From NCBI GenBank assembly GCA_932294295.1, contig OW028582.1, positions 186,001-250,000 on the forward strand: a stretch of 64,000 nt of DNA. The letters are read 5' to 3'. Below the pieces are notes generated by a model. That model was not told the DNA's origin and did not search any database. It saw nothing but the letters and a program-made list of their open reading frames with translations. Shown in pieces: positions 11,520 to 21,970 of the stretch (positions are counted from its first letter, which is position 1; each line of letters starts with the position of its first letter). The translations under genes and the position numbers were made by a program. Source of the stretch: Alitta virens (taxonomy: Eukaryota; Annelida; Polychaeta; Phyllodocida; Nereididae).

Positions 11520-13520
11520 GAGTACTGGCTCAATGGACCAGCAGAATTAAGAGTTAACTTATCCATAGGCAAAAAAATAGGGCTGCGGACCATCAGAGCT
11601 TGCTTACATTGACTAATTATGCAATGTAATCACGGACTCGCAATTTCATAGTTTTGTAAAAAAAATGAGGTCAGAATTGTTTCAATTCATGCAACAAGCG
11701 GAACACCAAAACATATTTGTACATAAAAAACTTTTGAATTTTTGCAATTGAAGGAGCAGTGTTAAAATGTATTATGAAGCGAGGACGCTAACATTTGACG
11801 TTCATTTGTGCCTCGTTTTCATCTCATTGGCCATATATAATATAATATTATATGTTTTGCAATGTAGGACAAATCGGCAATGTTTTTAAAGCCATGACAA
11901 ATTTAACGCTATGGCAAAGTTTATTAATTTTATAGAGCTATATAGGGAACCTAGCATTGTAGCAAGGCCCTGATGGGATTCAATCCGTGTTTTAGAAGAC
12001 AATGAAATGAATGGCAATCCAGCGTTAATTATTGCTCCCTAGGTAGAAACGCAAGGACACCGAGCATAGGGGGGGGGGGGGGAGCTATAGCCAGAGGCTG
12101 AAATCAGACGAGGGGGACCCAATAAATGCTGTTACAAATAAATGTTACCACAAAATGGAAATGCCACGAATTGGTTCACATCGGATCCTAACATGTTTAG
12201 ATTATCTGGAACTGCACTTATACTAGCACTTATACTTGGAAGGTTGGGTTATGAACCATAGGTCTATCATTTTTAAATATATGATGTCAGTAGGCCAAGC
12301 AAAAACATTTCTATTGCCTCTGGGCTCAGTCTGAGGCCTCAAGGTTATGTTAATTTTTCTGTTTCTCTTGTCATGAGAGCCGTCAGGTGTAGTATTGACA
12401 TAAAAAGGTATATCTATACGATTGCGGAGTTACTATTTTAAAAAAACTGACTGTTTACTTCTGGTTGAGTAGAGATAACACACAATAAAACTTAACTCAT
12501 GTATTCATTTATTTCATGAAAAATACACAATGTCAATTAGGAAATTTTATTTTTAATGTGCAAGTTCTAACCACTACATACAAATTTTCAAAATATATGT
12601 CCTGTCAATCATCTAAAATTATTTCACTGCTCTGTAAACTCAACAAAGAAACAATTGTCCAAAAATGATTATTGTATATATTAATGATGATAGTTAATTA
12701 TATTGTTAATTAAATATTGCTCAAAAGGGTGGAGGCAGAATTATACAAATTTACATAGATACAAAATCTATCATTTGTTGATATTAACAAAAAAATCTTT
12801 TGGAATGTCTAAAACAGGATATCAACAGGGTTCGGTACGAAAACTACTTAAAACTAATAGACTAGTTTTTGCAGTCCCTCACAAGATGAAAAATAATATA
12901 ATGAGCACAGGGCTGTTGCATTTAAAGTGTGGGTGGGGGGCAGACATGATGATTTTTAAAGGAGGGTGTTTAACCAGTATTTTCTTAATATATTTTAATT
13001 TTAAATAAGGGGTGGCCGGGAGGGGGGGGGGGTTAGATGGGTCTTCAAAAAAAACAATGGGGGTGTCAGTATCTAAGTATGTATATGTACATTTTTATTT
13101 TTTTCAAGCTATTCTATTACAATTCATATATATATTTACAACTTAAGTATATCTTGCTTGTATGTATGTCACTTAAAGTCTCACTGTGCATTACAATAAA
13201 AAACAATAGATATCTTGCCGAATTAAAAAAAGCACACCATCAACACACACACACACATATATGTATATATGAATTGTGAGACTGGGGAAAATAGACAATG
13301 ATGTATTAATATATTAATAAAAGCACCAAGCTAAAGCACAATAATAAAAACATTCAGTTAAAAGCATAAAACCAGGTATCACAGACATTTTACATATAAA
13401 TCACAGCATATCTGTACTGGATAATTTGGTCACAAAACTTTGCTGCCTGGAGACACATATTACAGTCACTCAATATAAAACACAGTTTTTCACAGTCATT
13501 CATCAATAGAAATGCAGGGT
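11520..13520. other. Gene-poor stretch with simple repeats
   Basis: Contains a 14-bp G tract at about 12069-12082, an 11-bp G tract at 13022-13032, a short CA repeat near 13240, and AT-rich DNA. No coding region is supported. Confidence 0.4.
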
Positions 13521-13529
13521 TTATCAAAG

Positions 13530-13865
13530 ATGCTCTGTTCTAGTCTCTCTGGCTTGTGCATAAACTGGGCAGCGAACAATTACATGCTCTTCTGATTCAC
13601 AAGTCACAGACAGGTCAAATTGTTTATTCTCTTGGAGGCCCTCATAGCTGCCAGTCTGTCTCTATACAAATAGGACTGATCCTAAATATTAAACGAGCAA
13701 AGGCACTATGATTCCTGGTACTCATGTTCATCTGAAGATATTTTTCAGGTTCAAATGTTGACTTGAAAAGGCGATTAGTCCTCATTTTGTTGTTCTTTCC
13801 ACATTCTTTTAGGAGATCTTCAAGGCATTCTGCTAAACAAAGTCTATACATGGCATTTTCGAGGG
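13530..13865 (-). pseudogene. LINE reverse transcriptase 3' region, frame-broken
   Basis: Minus-strand frames read ARLIFRISPICIETD and then, in a shifted frame, TCESEEHVIVRCPVYAQARE. This matches the carboxyl zinc-finger-like region (C, E-x-x-x-H, C-P-x-Y) found near the end of many LINE reverse transcriptases. The change of frame near 13640 shows it is a decayed copy. Confidence 0.6.
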
Positions 13866-14718
13866 TCCTACGGTTATTGTAATTAATATTCGCTATGTTT
13901 CTTGAGAATATTAGACATGATGGACACCCTGCCGAAATCTTTGAAAGGGTTTCTCAATGATCATCTGTCTTCTGTCATTTACAGAATCTGCAAGTAGATA
14001 AAATGTCAACTGATGCAAAAAAGAAAATGTGATATCCTAACAATAGGTTGTTTGGAGCCCCTAAGCGGATATGTCAGAAAGAAATAATATATTTCACGAT
14101 AGTCATGTCCGCGCGCGAAGTTATAACGTTCATTAGAACTCACTCTGAAAATTATGCTGATTATGGAATTTACTCCTGAAGTTGATGAATACTGGAATAC
14201 AGCATTTACTTGTGACAATCATCATCACTAACGACTCATGATCTCTCATGCAATTTTTTTTGCGAGAAAACCCAAAATATGACATTGTAATTGATAGAAT
14301 TTTCATATCTGTTCAGGGCTCCATGGAACATGCATGTGCAGTGAAACATTCAAGACATCCATCTCCTTGTCAACAGATATGATCTTGTTACTGTCTCTCC
14401 CGAGACCCTTGAATCTTCAGGGTCTCTGGAGGCTAAAGTGACCTTCCTTTACAATATTGCTACGTACATAAATGGCTACAATACTTTACGTTATAAATTC
14501 CATGTCCAAAACGGCTGTACCAAAACGGCCTACACTTTCAAACACCGAAACAGCTACACTTTATCATATTTAATATAATAAACATATGTAAGGTATTGCA
14601 ATGTTAATTATTATATTTAATATTTCTGCACTATGTAAATTTTACATGAAGCTTTCTTAAATTAAATTGAATGTGCAGGCAGCCAAGAACCTCCAACTCT
14701 GCACTATTCTTCTAATTA
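13866..14718. other. Spacer without a recognisable gene
   Basis: AT-rich with short open frames only. No repeat structure was recognised. Confidence 0.35.
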
Positions 14719-14726
14719 CTAAAAAA

Positions 14727-15042
14727 TAGTGATGCAGACCGGACCGCCTTTTGTGGGGTGGTCCGATATTCCTTAAAGTGGTACGGTACTGGTCCGGTCC
14801 AGGGTCAGGTGGTCCGATATTATTACTGGACCGGTCCAGAAGCGATCCATCGGTATTTTTTAAAATTATGATAAAAACAAAGGTTTAGCAAAAGTTTTTT
14901 ATTTAAATAAAAAACTTTTCCAGCGGTCCAGACCGCGGTCCAGGCACCCAGTACCGGTATTTTGTTGCTGGTCCAGTACCGATGCGGTCCAGGGTCAGAC
15001 CGTGTACCGGACCGGACCCATGCGGTCCGGTCTGCATCACTA
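14727..15042. mobile_element. 316-bp hAT-like MITE with 8-bp target duplication
   Basis: The ends are perfect 21-bp inverted repeats starting TAGTGATGCAGACCGGACCG. CTAAAAAA lies immediately outside both ends (14719-14726 and 15043-15050). An 8-bp duplication is the signature of the hAT superfamily. The interior is rich in GGTCCGGT-type palindromic words and has no coding capacity, so the element is non-autonomous. It lies 46 bp left of the large transposon that follows. Confidence 0.9.
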
Positions 15043-15088
15043 CTAAAAAATGATGTTGACGTTTTGGCTAAGGCCAAATGGCGGATTC

Positions 15089-15170
15089 AAGGTGAATTTG
15101 GCGCAGGGCGAATGTGGCGTCAGAAATTTGGTGAATTCGGCGCGAAAAAACGGTGAATTCGGCGCCCTGA
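15089..15170 (+). repeat. Left terminal inverted repeat with motif cluster
   Basis: The motif GGTGAATTYGGCGC occurs at 15091, about 15131 and about 15153, with a looser copy (GCGAATGTGGCG) at about 15108. Only the outermost ~17 bp pair well with the other end, so the inner copies are repeated sites rather than one long inverted repeat. They are likely binding sites for the element's own THAP or transposase protein. Confidence 0.8.
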
Positions 15171-15570
15171 ATGATTCTCTTAGTTTAGCAATGTCTAACC
15201 GAATGTAATACTAAGACAATCGGATGTCTGTTTTACTTATTAAGTTTTTTTTTTTCTGGTTAAAGACAAGCTAATAAACTACAAGTTAAATATATATGTA
15301 TTAAATATTTTTTATACAACAACTTTTCTAGAAGATTCAATTATAACTTGAATTAATTTGAAGTTTTTATGCTAACACGAAACGAAAATCTAAACACGAA
15401 AAATTGACATTGAAGAAAAACCAGCACAGAACACTCGATCATATCAAGTTACTGCCTGGTATCAATGAGGTTGTGCCGTGCCAAAGTTCCCCCCAGGCGT
15501 CGCCACTAGCGATCCTACCAAAGCAGTGTTTGTTTACATGGCCAACTGACCCAGTTGAATAGAAAAAGCT

Positions 15571-17590
15571 CTCGTGTCGTTCTGCTCTGATTATCAAGAA
15601 TGTTCTGTTCTGTTGTGCACTAACCAAGGGGGACACAGGTTTCCCAAGGCTAGACCACACGTTTTGAGAGACTGGCTCATCAAAATTAAGCGTGATAGGC
15701 CTGATAGACAAGGTACAATTTGGGTGCCTGGACCAGCTGCTGTTGTGTGCAGGAGTCATTTCACAGAAGATAGTTATGTGCAGACAAGTTGTCATGGTAA
15801 GTGTGAATAAACTATGTAATGTTCTAACTAGTTTAGGAGATTGAGGGCACATACCTGTTGTGTTATTATTACAATTCATGTAATTTGTATTACACATTTT
15901 GTATTGTACACACCACAGCAGTAAGAGAATCTCAGAGATATGTATACCTGTACATGCACCTATTGACAGTTATGCACAGCAGTAATGTTTTAAATTTTTA
16001 AGTAAACAAGACACCTGCTACCCAGATGTTCTGATGCTTTTAAAAATATCAGCCACTTTAATTGTATTGACAACAGCAGTTTGGATTATTCCATTAAGAT
16101 TAGTTCATTACATTTCATAGTGGATTGTCAGTATTGTAGGCTTTTTTCATAGATATAGCTTAATAATACGTATCATGATACATACCGTATCGGTTTTACT
16201 GTATCGTGATATGTATCGTATCGTTATAAAGATAAAGGTGTACAGCCCTATTTTAAATGTATTAATTTTTTCACAGCGTACACAAGTCAATGACATATGT
16301 ATGTTCACTTTTAATTTGTCTTGTCCCTGCTAAGCGACAGTTGAAGCAGAATGCTGTGCCCACTGTATTTGCATGGAGCAAAAATGACAGCCTGGAACTA
16401 AGCAGAAGAAACTTGAGAGCCTTGAAGAGGCAAGTTGCTGCTGACGAGAAAGAAGCAGAGGCACGGCTGGCTGTGGAAAGCATAAGTCATGAGGAATTGA
16501 TCACCATGGAAGAAATACATCCAGGTGCGTTTCTGTACTTTCATCATCTATTCTGTATTTATTATTTTGATAGAGTAAATAATACTCTGTCATCATTCTA
16601 TAATATGGTTATTTTACCTTGCAGATGAGGATAACACACGCAGTTCCTGTGAATGTTACGTCAACCACCAGCACACAAACTATCACATCACCTGTCCAGC
16701 TTTACTCTGCAAAACGATTTTCGGATGACCAGTTGCATTACTTCACCGGCCTGGAGTCATATAGAAAGTTTTGCCTTGTATTAGATACCCTTGGTCCTGC
16801 AGCACTCAAGCTAAATTACTTATACGGACCTCCGCCTGCACTGTCTGTGGAAGACCGATTCCTCCTGACATTGGTCAAATTACGACTCCACTCAGCAAAT
16901 GCAGAACTGAGCATTCAGTTTGATATACCTGAGAAGCAGGTTAGCAATGTGTTCATCACATGGATTAATTTTATGTATGTGCAGTGGGAAGAGATAAACT
17001 GGTGGCCTTCAAGGGAACTGGTTCACTATTTGGCTCCAAGTGGATTCAGCGAGAAATTCCCCAACACTAGAGTGATTATAGATGGTACGGAATGCCCAAT
17101 TAAGAAACCAAAGCAACCAGTGGCCCAGCAAGCGACTTTTTCCACCTACAAAAATCGCAACACAGTCAAAGTTTTAGTAGGTATCACTCCTGCAGGACTT
17201 GTGTCCTATGTTTCACCAGCCTATGGTGGATCCACAAGTGACAGACAGATTTGCGAACGATCTGGTCTGCCCACAATGTGTGATCCGCTTGATGAAATTA
17301 TGGCGGATAAAGGTTTTAATGTCGAGGACCTTTTCTTGCCATACCAAGTCCGCCTGAACATTCCGACTTTTGTTAAGAAAAGGAACAGACTCGCTGCGGA
17401 AGACGTCAAGAAGGACCGCAAGATAGCCAGCAAGAGAGTACATGTGGAGCGGATTATCGGACTGGCCAAAACGTACAAGATTCTAACTCAGCCAATGAGT
17501 CACATAGAGTCTTCCCTTGCGTCAAGAATTAACAAAGTTGTATTTGTTCTCTGCAATTTTAGAAAATGCATCGTACCTGATGATGCCTGA
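15571..17590 (+). CDS. Transposase of ISL2EU-type element (THAP + DDE), split gene
   Basis: A THAP zinc-finger exon (about 15571-15796) has C-x4-C (residues 10 and 15 of the open frame from 15574), WLIKIKRDR, and C-x2-H in CRSHF 44 residues later. It ends at a strong GTAAGT. Exon 2 (about 16335-16524) supplies the THAP end LKQNAVPTVF and a helix. Exon 3 (from 16625, or 16644) encodes the catalytic domain to the stop at 17588-17590. Numbered from 16619, the DDE_Tnp_4-like motifs are IDGTEC (D155), GGSTSD (D208), DKGF (D230) and VERIIG (E277). The product would bind the terminal motifs and cut and paste the element. Oddities: no ATG is seen in frame upstream of the THAP exon, and the best splice sites join exons 1-2 and 2-3 out of phase, so a missing micro-exon or small indels are likely. 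Confidence 0.85.
16140..16255 (-). repeat. hAT-type MITE end inside transposase intron 1
   Basis: On the minus strand the block begins TAGGGCTGTACACC and continues with alternating ATCACGATAC-like palindromic words. This resembles a common hAT MITE terminus family. The opposite terminus was not found, so it is a fragment. It lies inside an intron of the larger transposon and so inserted after it. Confidence 0.4.
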
Positions 17591-18112
17591 TGATAAGTAA
17601 CATTACTTTTTTTATGACACACTAGAGTTTATTTTCCTCCAAATGACAACAATATATGTAATACACAATTTTAAAAAACATGTACGACAATATCTAATAG
17701 ACCTTTAACGACTTCAATGGAGCACTTTCAAAAAAGTTGTCATGCTCTGAGCATAAATCAGACGACATACAATGACTACAAAGTAGACTAGTAGTTAAAT
17801 CTGATGAGATACAATGAGTACAAAGTAGAAGTACAAACTGACTAGCATTTTTGCTAATAGGTGAGATAAATCTGACATTATGCGATACAATGACTACAAA
17901 AGGAGTAGTTGGCTAGTAAAATATGAAATGTATTGGGTAGACAAGTTTTCTATGTCACATCATAACATGCATTTTTGACTTCACATTGTAAAATATTATG
18001 TGTCTTAATAGGCACATAAAAAAATTATTTTGTAACAATAATAAAGTACTTATCAAACTGAACGTTGGACGGAATTTCCTTCATTTAAATTTAAGTTTAT
18101 TGGTTTTAACCA
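17591..18112. other. Intergenic region between convergent transposon genes
   Basis: AT-rich DNA between the two stop codons. It contains imperfect repeats around ATACAATGACTACAAAGTAG (17770-17900) and A/T-rich segments where both transcripts could end (AATAAA-like at 18040). No coding region. Confidence 0.5.
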
Positions 18113-20707
18113 TTACACAAAGTATCTATCATATGATTTAAATACAAACTTGCTTATAAGAGCTGATCTAAAGTATTGTTTGTAGAATGACTCCAAGTTC
18201 TTGACCATGGAAGTAATAAACTGGTCATCTCTGGCGATTTCAATGATTTTGAAGTCCACTAAGGTAAACACAATGAACAGGCATCTGGAGTGGTTGGTAC
18301 ACATGAGTTGTCCTTGTACTTGATAGTAATACTGATGGTCATGGCATAGCGTCATACCTTCGTCACCAAACTTTACATAAGGTACATTGGTTGGATTAAT
18401 CATCTTGTCCTTGGCGGTAAAGGGACATTTCACCTCCAGGATGGTATTACTGTCTACCAGTCGGTCAGGAGAAGCCGCCAACCATGGATTTGTGGAATCC
18501 ACAAAAAGCCCACATTCAACAGTTTTGTGTCCAGTGATGCGCTCAAATGCCTCCACGGCAACACTTTCATATTTAATGCCATGAGAAGTTGCTCTTGATG
18601 AAAAATGCTTTTTGTGTATGAAACTTCTGGCCAAAGCATGAAAGTTGGTTGCAGATGTAGCTTTGCAGATGCGGCTAAAATTGGATGATGTAAGCCGATG
18701 TTGTCGTTGCAGCATCCACTCCTTATTTTGTACTTGACCGAGTGTATTTTCTTCTATGCGAGTTTTTTCCTCCTTGGTAATTGATTCCAGCTGAAAAAAA
18801 TCATTCATCTGAGCTTGAATCAATCTAGCATTCATTGTTTGATTATTATTAAGGTGATCTTAACAGACAAGTACCTTGTTATCCTGAAAGAAGCGGTCAT
18901 CACTTCTGCCAGCATAGTCATGCATAAAATTTGTTGTTATGGGATTTGCTGGAGGGTACAACATCTCTACGGGCATCTTTCGATCATCCTGAAAAGAAAG
19001 TATAGAATTATGCAAAGCACTGTTCAGCTTGACGCAGATGAATACTTAAAGTGTAGAGAGTGAGAAGATTTTTATTTATGTGACACGTGCACAAAAACAT
19101 CACATATACAAATTGAACAAGTACACCCAGCCCCATATGGGCATATCTGTCACAGTAATATACTGATTAAAGCCTTACATAAAAGTCATCTTTTGCCACA
19201 GCAGCAAACTTTCCAAATGCCTATTTACCAATAGTTCATTTATAATTTTAAACAGCATACATATGTATGATAACAAAAGCTTAAGTGCTGAAAATTTGAA
19301 CAACTGCATTGAAAGATACTCACAACAAAACTTAATACTTTGTTCCGGAACAAATCTGGATAGCCAGTCATGTTCCTTCTCTGCACAGGCCGCGGATCGA
19401 ACTCCCATTCCTTTTTTCTGAGCATCGCCAGGTGGCTGGTCTTCATAGGGGAACCTTTGTAGGGCTTTGCATGGTGAAAGGTTTGAAGTCTCTAGAAAAA
19501 TAGTTTTTGTGTGTTAGTCATGATTTTGCTTAATCCCGATATAGATTTTATTCTTATTTGGAGCTGCTTTTATTCATTTACCAATATGTTCCGTAAGAAT
19601 ATCACAACTTACTTGTGTGCAGGTCTGTTCTGTCAGCATATCACCAGTAGAGGAAAATATCATTAATCCATAGAGTAAGGTAGCAATATGTTTGCAATGC
19701 CCAGATGGTCCCTCTCCTGCAGTGCATGTACACTGACATTCCTCAATGACTCCAAATGCATCAATTCTGACATCAACTGTATAAGAGGTAGACTTGGGGT
19801 ATTCGGACCACACTTGTCCTTTCAAAAATGAAGTGGTACCCTGCTTTGCTTGACGCACATACCGAATGTATCTGAAACCGAGTTATACAATTTATTGTAT
19901 AGATATAAACAAAGTAAAAATTCTTTTAGTTAATGTAATTGGTGTAAAATTATCAACACACCAGTTATACAAATGTGAAATAGGTATTTATGTCCATATT
20001 AAGCAAACAACAAGATTATGGAGAACTGCAGAATTACCTTTCTTCATACATGTCTTTGCACTTCTCTTCAAATTCCTTTTCGTTGGATTGAAGATATTCT
20101 TGTATTCTCTTCATGAGAACATTTGGAATTTTTGTGCCATTGTGTACATCAGTAAATAATTCTGGACCTGGCACTGTCATCCAAAATTCTCTGGCCTTTT
20201 CTCCCACTTTCTCAGAAATGCCCATCTTGTCCAGTGACTCCAGTCTGTGTATAATAATATAAAAAATTCTTAGAAATCCATATTAAGTAATTTTATAAGT
20301 ATTTCACAGGTTTCAGACTGTGCAGTGTACATGCAGCACCCATAATAAATGCATGATGAAATATTGATATCCATGCATGCTGTGTATTGTCATGATGCAA
20401 AACCACATGTCAATAACAATTAATAAATAAATATAGATATACATTTTTACTAGAATTTAAGGACAATAAAACACATACAATGACCATAGTATTGTAAATC
20501 TATTTTGTGCAATGATGTTAAATTTCGTTTGTTGATGTCATGTGTTATGTGAGTACACACCTGTTGTTTATCTTAGTTCATAGCCATAGGCCTACACAGT
20601 GTTTATTTACCTTGTAATCAAATCTTTCTTCCTGACGTGGATTTTTCCCTGCTCTTGAGCTCTGCTATCAGTGCTAAACACTTCCACTCGGTATATTTAA
20701 TTGTCAT
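18113..20707 (-). CDS. SAP-SWIM-YqaJ nuclease gene of ISL2EU-type element, six exons
   Basis: Exons on the minus strand: 20707-20611 (ATG at 20707), 20244-20038, 19871-19613, 19491-19324, 18988-18875 and 18790-18113. All junctions have GT-AG ends and agree in phase except the first. The order is a SAP-like DNA-binding motif (ELKSREKSTSGRK, then DLITRLESL), a SWIM zinc finger (CQCTCTAGEGPSGHCKH) and a YqaJ-type nuclease. The nuclease has YESVAVEAFE, SPDR and ILEVKCP, which supply the expected acidic D...E-x-K site, and YYQVQGQLMC. The product, about 507 aa, is a presumed DNA exonuclease that helps process transposition intermediates. One base appears to be missing at about 20624-20630: the SAP motif changes frame between STSGRK and DLITRL, and exon 1 is 97 nt where 98 would fit. 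Either this copy is inactivated there or the base is a sequencing error. Confidence 0.85.
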
Positions 20708-20927
20708 TGTGTTTGGTCAAAGGTTACTTGAAAAAACGAACACAACACTGCAGCTACACAAGTTTGTTTACATACGTTCTACACTCGAGCGATAATGCGC
20801 ACGGTAGGATCGGTCGCAGCGCCTCCCCGCGGAAATTTCGCGTGACAACCTCATTCCTAGTAGGAATGAATAGACGAATAGAACACATGTGCAGCTCCTC
20901 TGACTACTTTATAATTTCTTAATTATA

Positions 20928-21009
20928 ATCGCGCCAAATTCACTATGTTAGACGGGTCGAAATAGGTGAATTCGGCAGTGCCGAATTTGACTTGCGCCGA
21001 ATTCACCTT
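20928..21009 (-). repeat. Right terminal inverted repeat with motif cluster
   Basis: Reading inward from 21009, AGGTGAATTCGGCGCA comes first, then AAATTCGGCA, an inverted GAATTCACCTA copy, and TAGTGAATTTGGCGCG near 20930-20947. The cluster mirrors the left end in composition and spacing but not base for base. Confidence 0.78.
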
Positions 21010-21011
21010 TC

Positions 21012-21555
21012 ACCCAAATGGTAGAGATAGATGTTTTTGTTATAAAAAGTCATGTAACCGTTTTTGGTGTTGAAATATGGTTGATATTTGGGTGTTGACG
21101 TTTTCGCGTGTAAACAAAAAGTATAATCCTTTAAAAATTGAACACGAACTGTAAAGCATTGTCAATGCCTCAAACCTAGCTGATTAAAGTTTTATCGACA
21201 TACTCACCACATTAACAGGGCACAGGGGGCCGTTATTCCCTTGAAAAATCCCAATCTAAGCGAGAAATTTGATCGCACACAGCCTGTGCAAGCAAGCACA
21301 TGGCTTGACACAACAGTGACAGTGGCCTCGCAAACAAATGACGATTTTCTAAATATTTGTTCCAAGCTGAAAAAATCTTTTTTTGTGTATTTAGTGTATT
21401 ATTTATTATGATATAATTATTAGACTGTATTATGATGCACATAATGCTGAGATGTTAACAATAGATCAGTATACAGATTGGACACATTTCTCTGAAGTTG
21501 CATACTTTGCTGTATTGAAAACTGAACAGACTGACATTTGGCACTGTCCTCTCTG
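21012..21555. other. Spacer right of the transposon
   Basis: AT-rich DNA with short open frames and no recognised features. Confidence 0.35.
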
Positions 21556-21559
21556 TGTA

Positions 21560-21735
21560 GATGTTAATCTGTGCCAGCATGTCAGCATTTCTGCATGTTG
21601 ATGTTAAGATGCCGAAATGTTAAAATGTCACTACACAGATGCTGATGTTAAGATGTTGACATGTCAAAATGTTAATGTCAAAAATGTCAAGATGCAGATA
21701 TGTCAAGATGTAGATGTCAACATGTTAACATTTAA
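21560..21735. repeat. Degenerate ATGTTAAGATGT-type simple repeat
   Basis: Words such as GATGTTAAGATG, AATGTCAA and GATGTCAA recur irregularly for about 175 bp. Purine-ATGT-pyrimidine-AA blocks dominate. This is cryptic, slippage-type low complexity. Confidence 0.6.
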
Positions 21736-21751
21736 AGAAATTAAGTACTGC

Positions 21752-21896
21752 TGGCCAAATGTGCCACGTGCATTTTCCATGAGAAGGATAAACGCATGGA
21801 AAACACATGGTTTTTAGCTAATTATAATGAGGCCAAACCATGCGTTTTCCATGCGTTTATCCTTCTCATGGAAAACGCACGTAGCACATTTGGCCA
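21752..21896. mobile_element. 145-bp foldback element with 62-bp arms
   Basis: The arm starting TGGCCAAATGTG at 21752 returns inverted and ends CACATTTGGCCA at 21896. The arms are about 62 bp with roughly three mismatches around a ~21-bp loop. The high arm identity argues for a recent foldback MITE. I could not find a convincing target duplication. Confidence 0.7.
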
Positions 21897-21904
21897 TGTA
21901 TAAG

Positions 21905-21970
21905 TTTGGGCTGGCAATGTTTCACTGCTAATGCACAGGTTGTGGGTTCAAACTTCTCTGCACCCGGTTG
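21905..21970 (+). repeat. Possible tRNA-like SINE head
   Basis: GGGCTGGCAATGTTTCACTG is followed by a B-box-like GTGGGTTCAAAC about 25 bp on. Only this pair of boxes supports the call. Confidence 0.3.

Larger units (their letters stand above)
15089..21009. mobile_element. ISL2EU/IS4EU-type DNA transposon, 5.9 kb, near full length
   Basis: The outer ends are inverted (AAGGTGAATTTGGCGCA at 15089; AAGGTGAATTCGGCGCA reading inward from 21009) and are flanked by TC on both sides (15087-15088, 21010-21011), a 2-bp target duplication. Inside are two convergent split genes: THAP plus DDE transposase on + and SAP-SWIM-YqaJ nuclease on -. Pairing of a DDE transposase with a YqaJ nuclease gene is, from memory, the hallmark of ISL2EU-type elements related to PIF/Harbinger. 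Both genes show small frame problems (see their entries), so this copy is recent but probably not autonomous. Confidence 0.88.

Noticed and set aside
17213..17478. Minus-strand open frames opposite the transposase
   Set aside because: Shadow frames of the DDE coding region on the plus strand.
18387..18639. Open frames overlapping the YqaJ exon in other frames
   Set aside because: Shadows of the nuclease exon; no motifs of their own.
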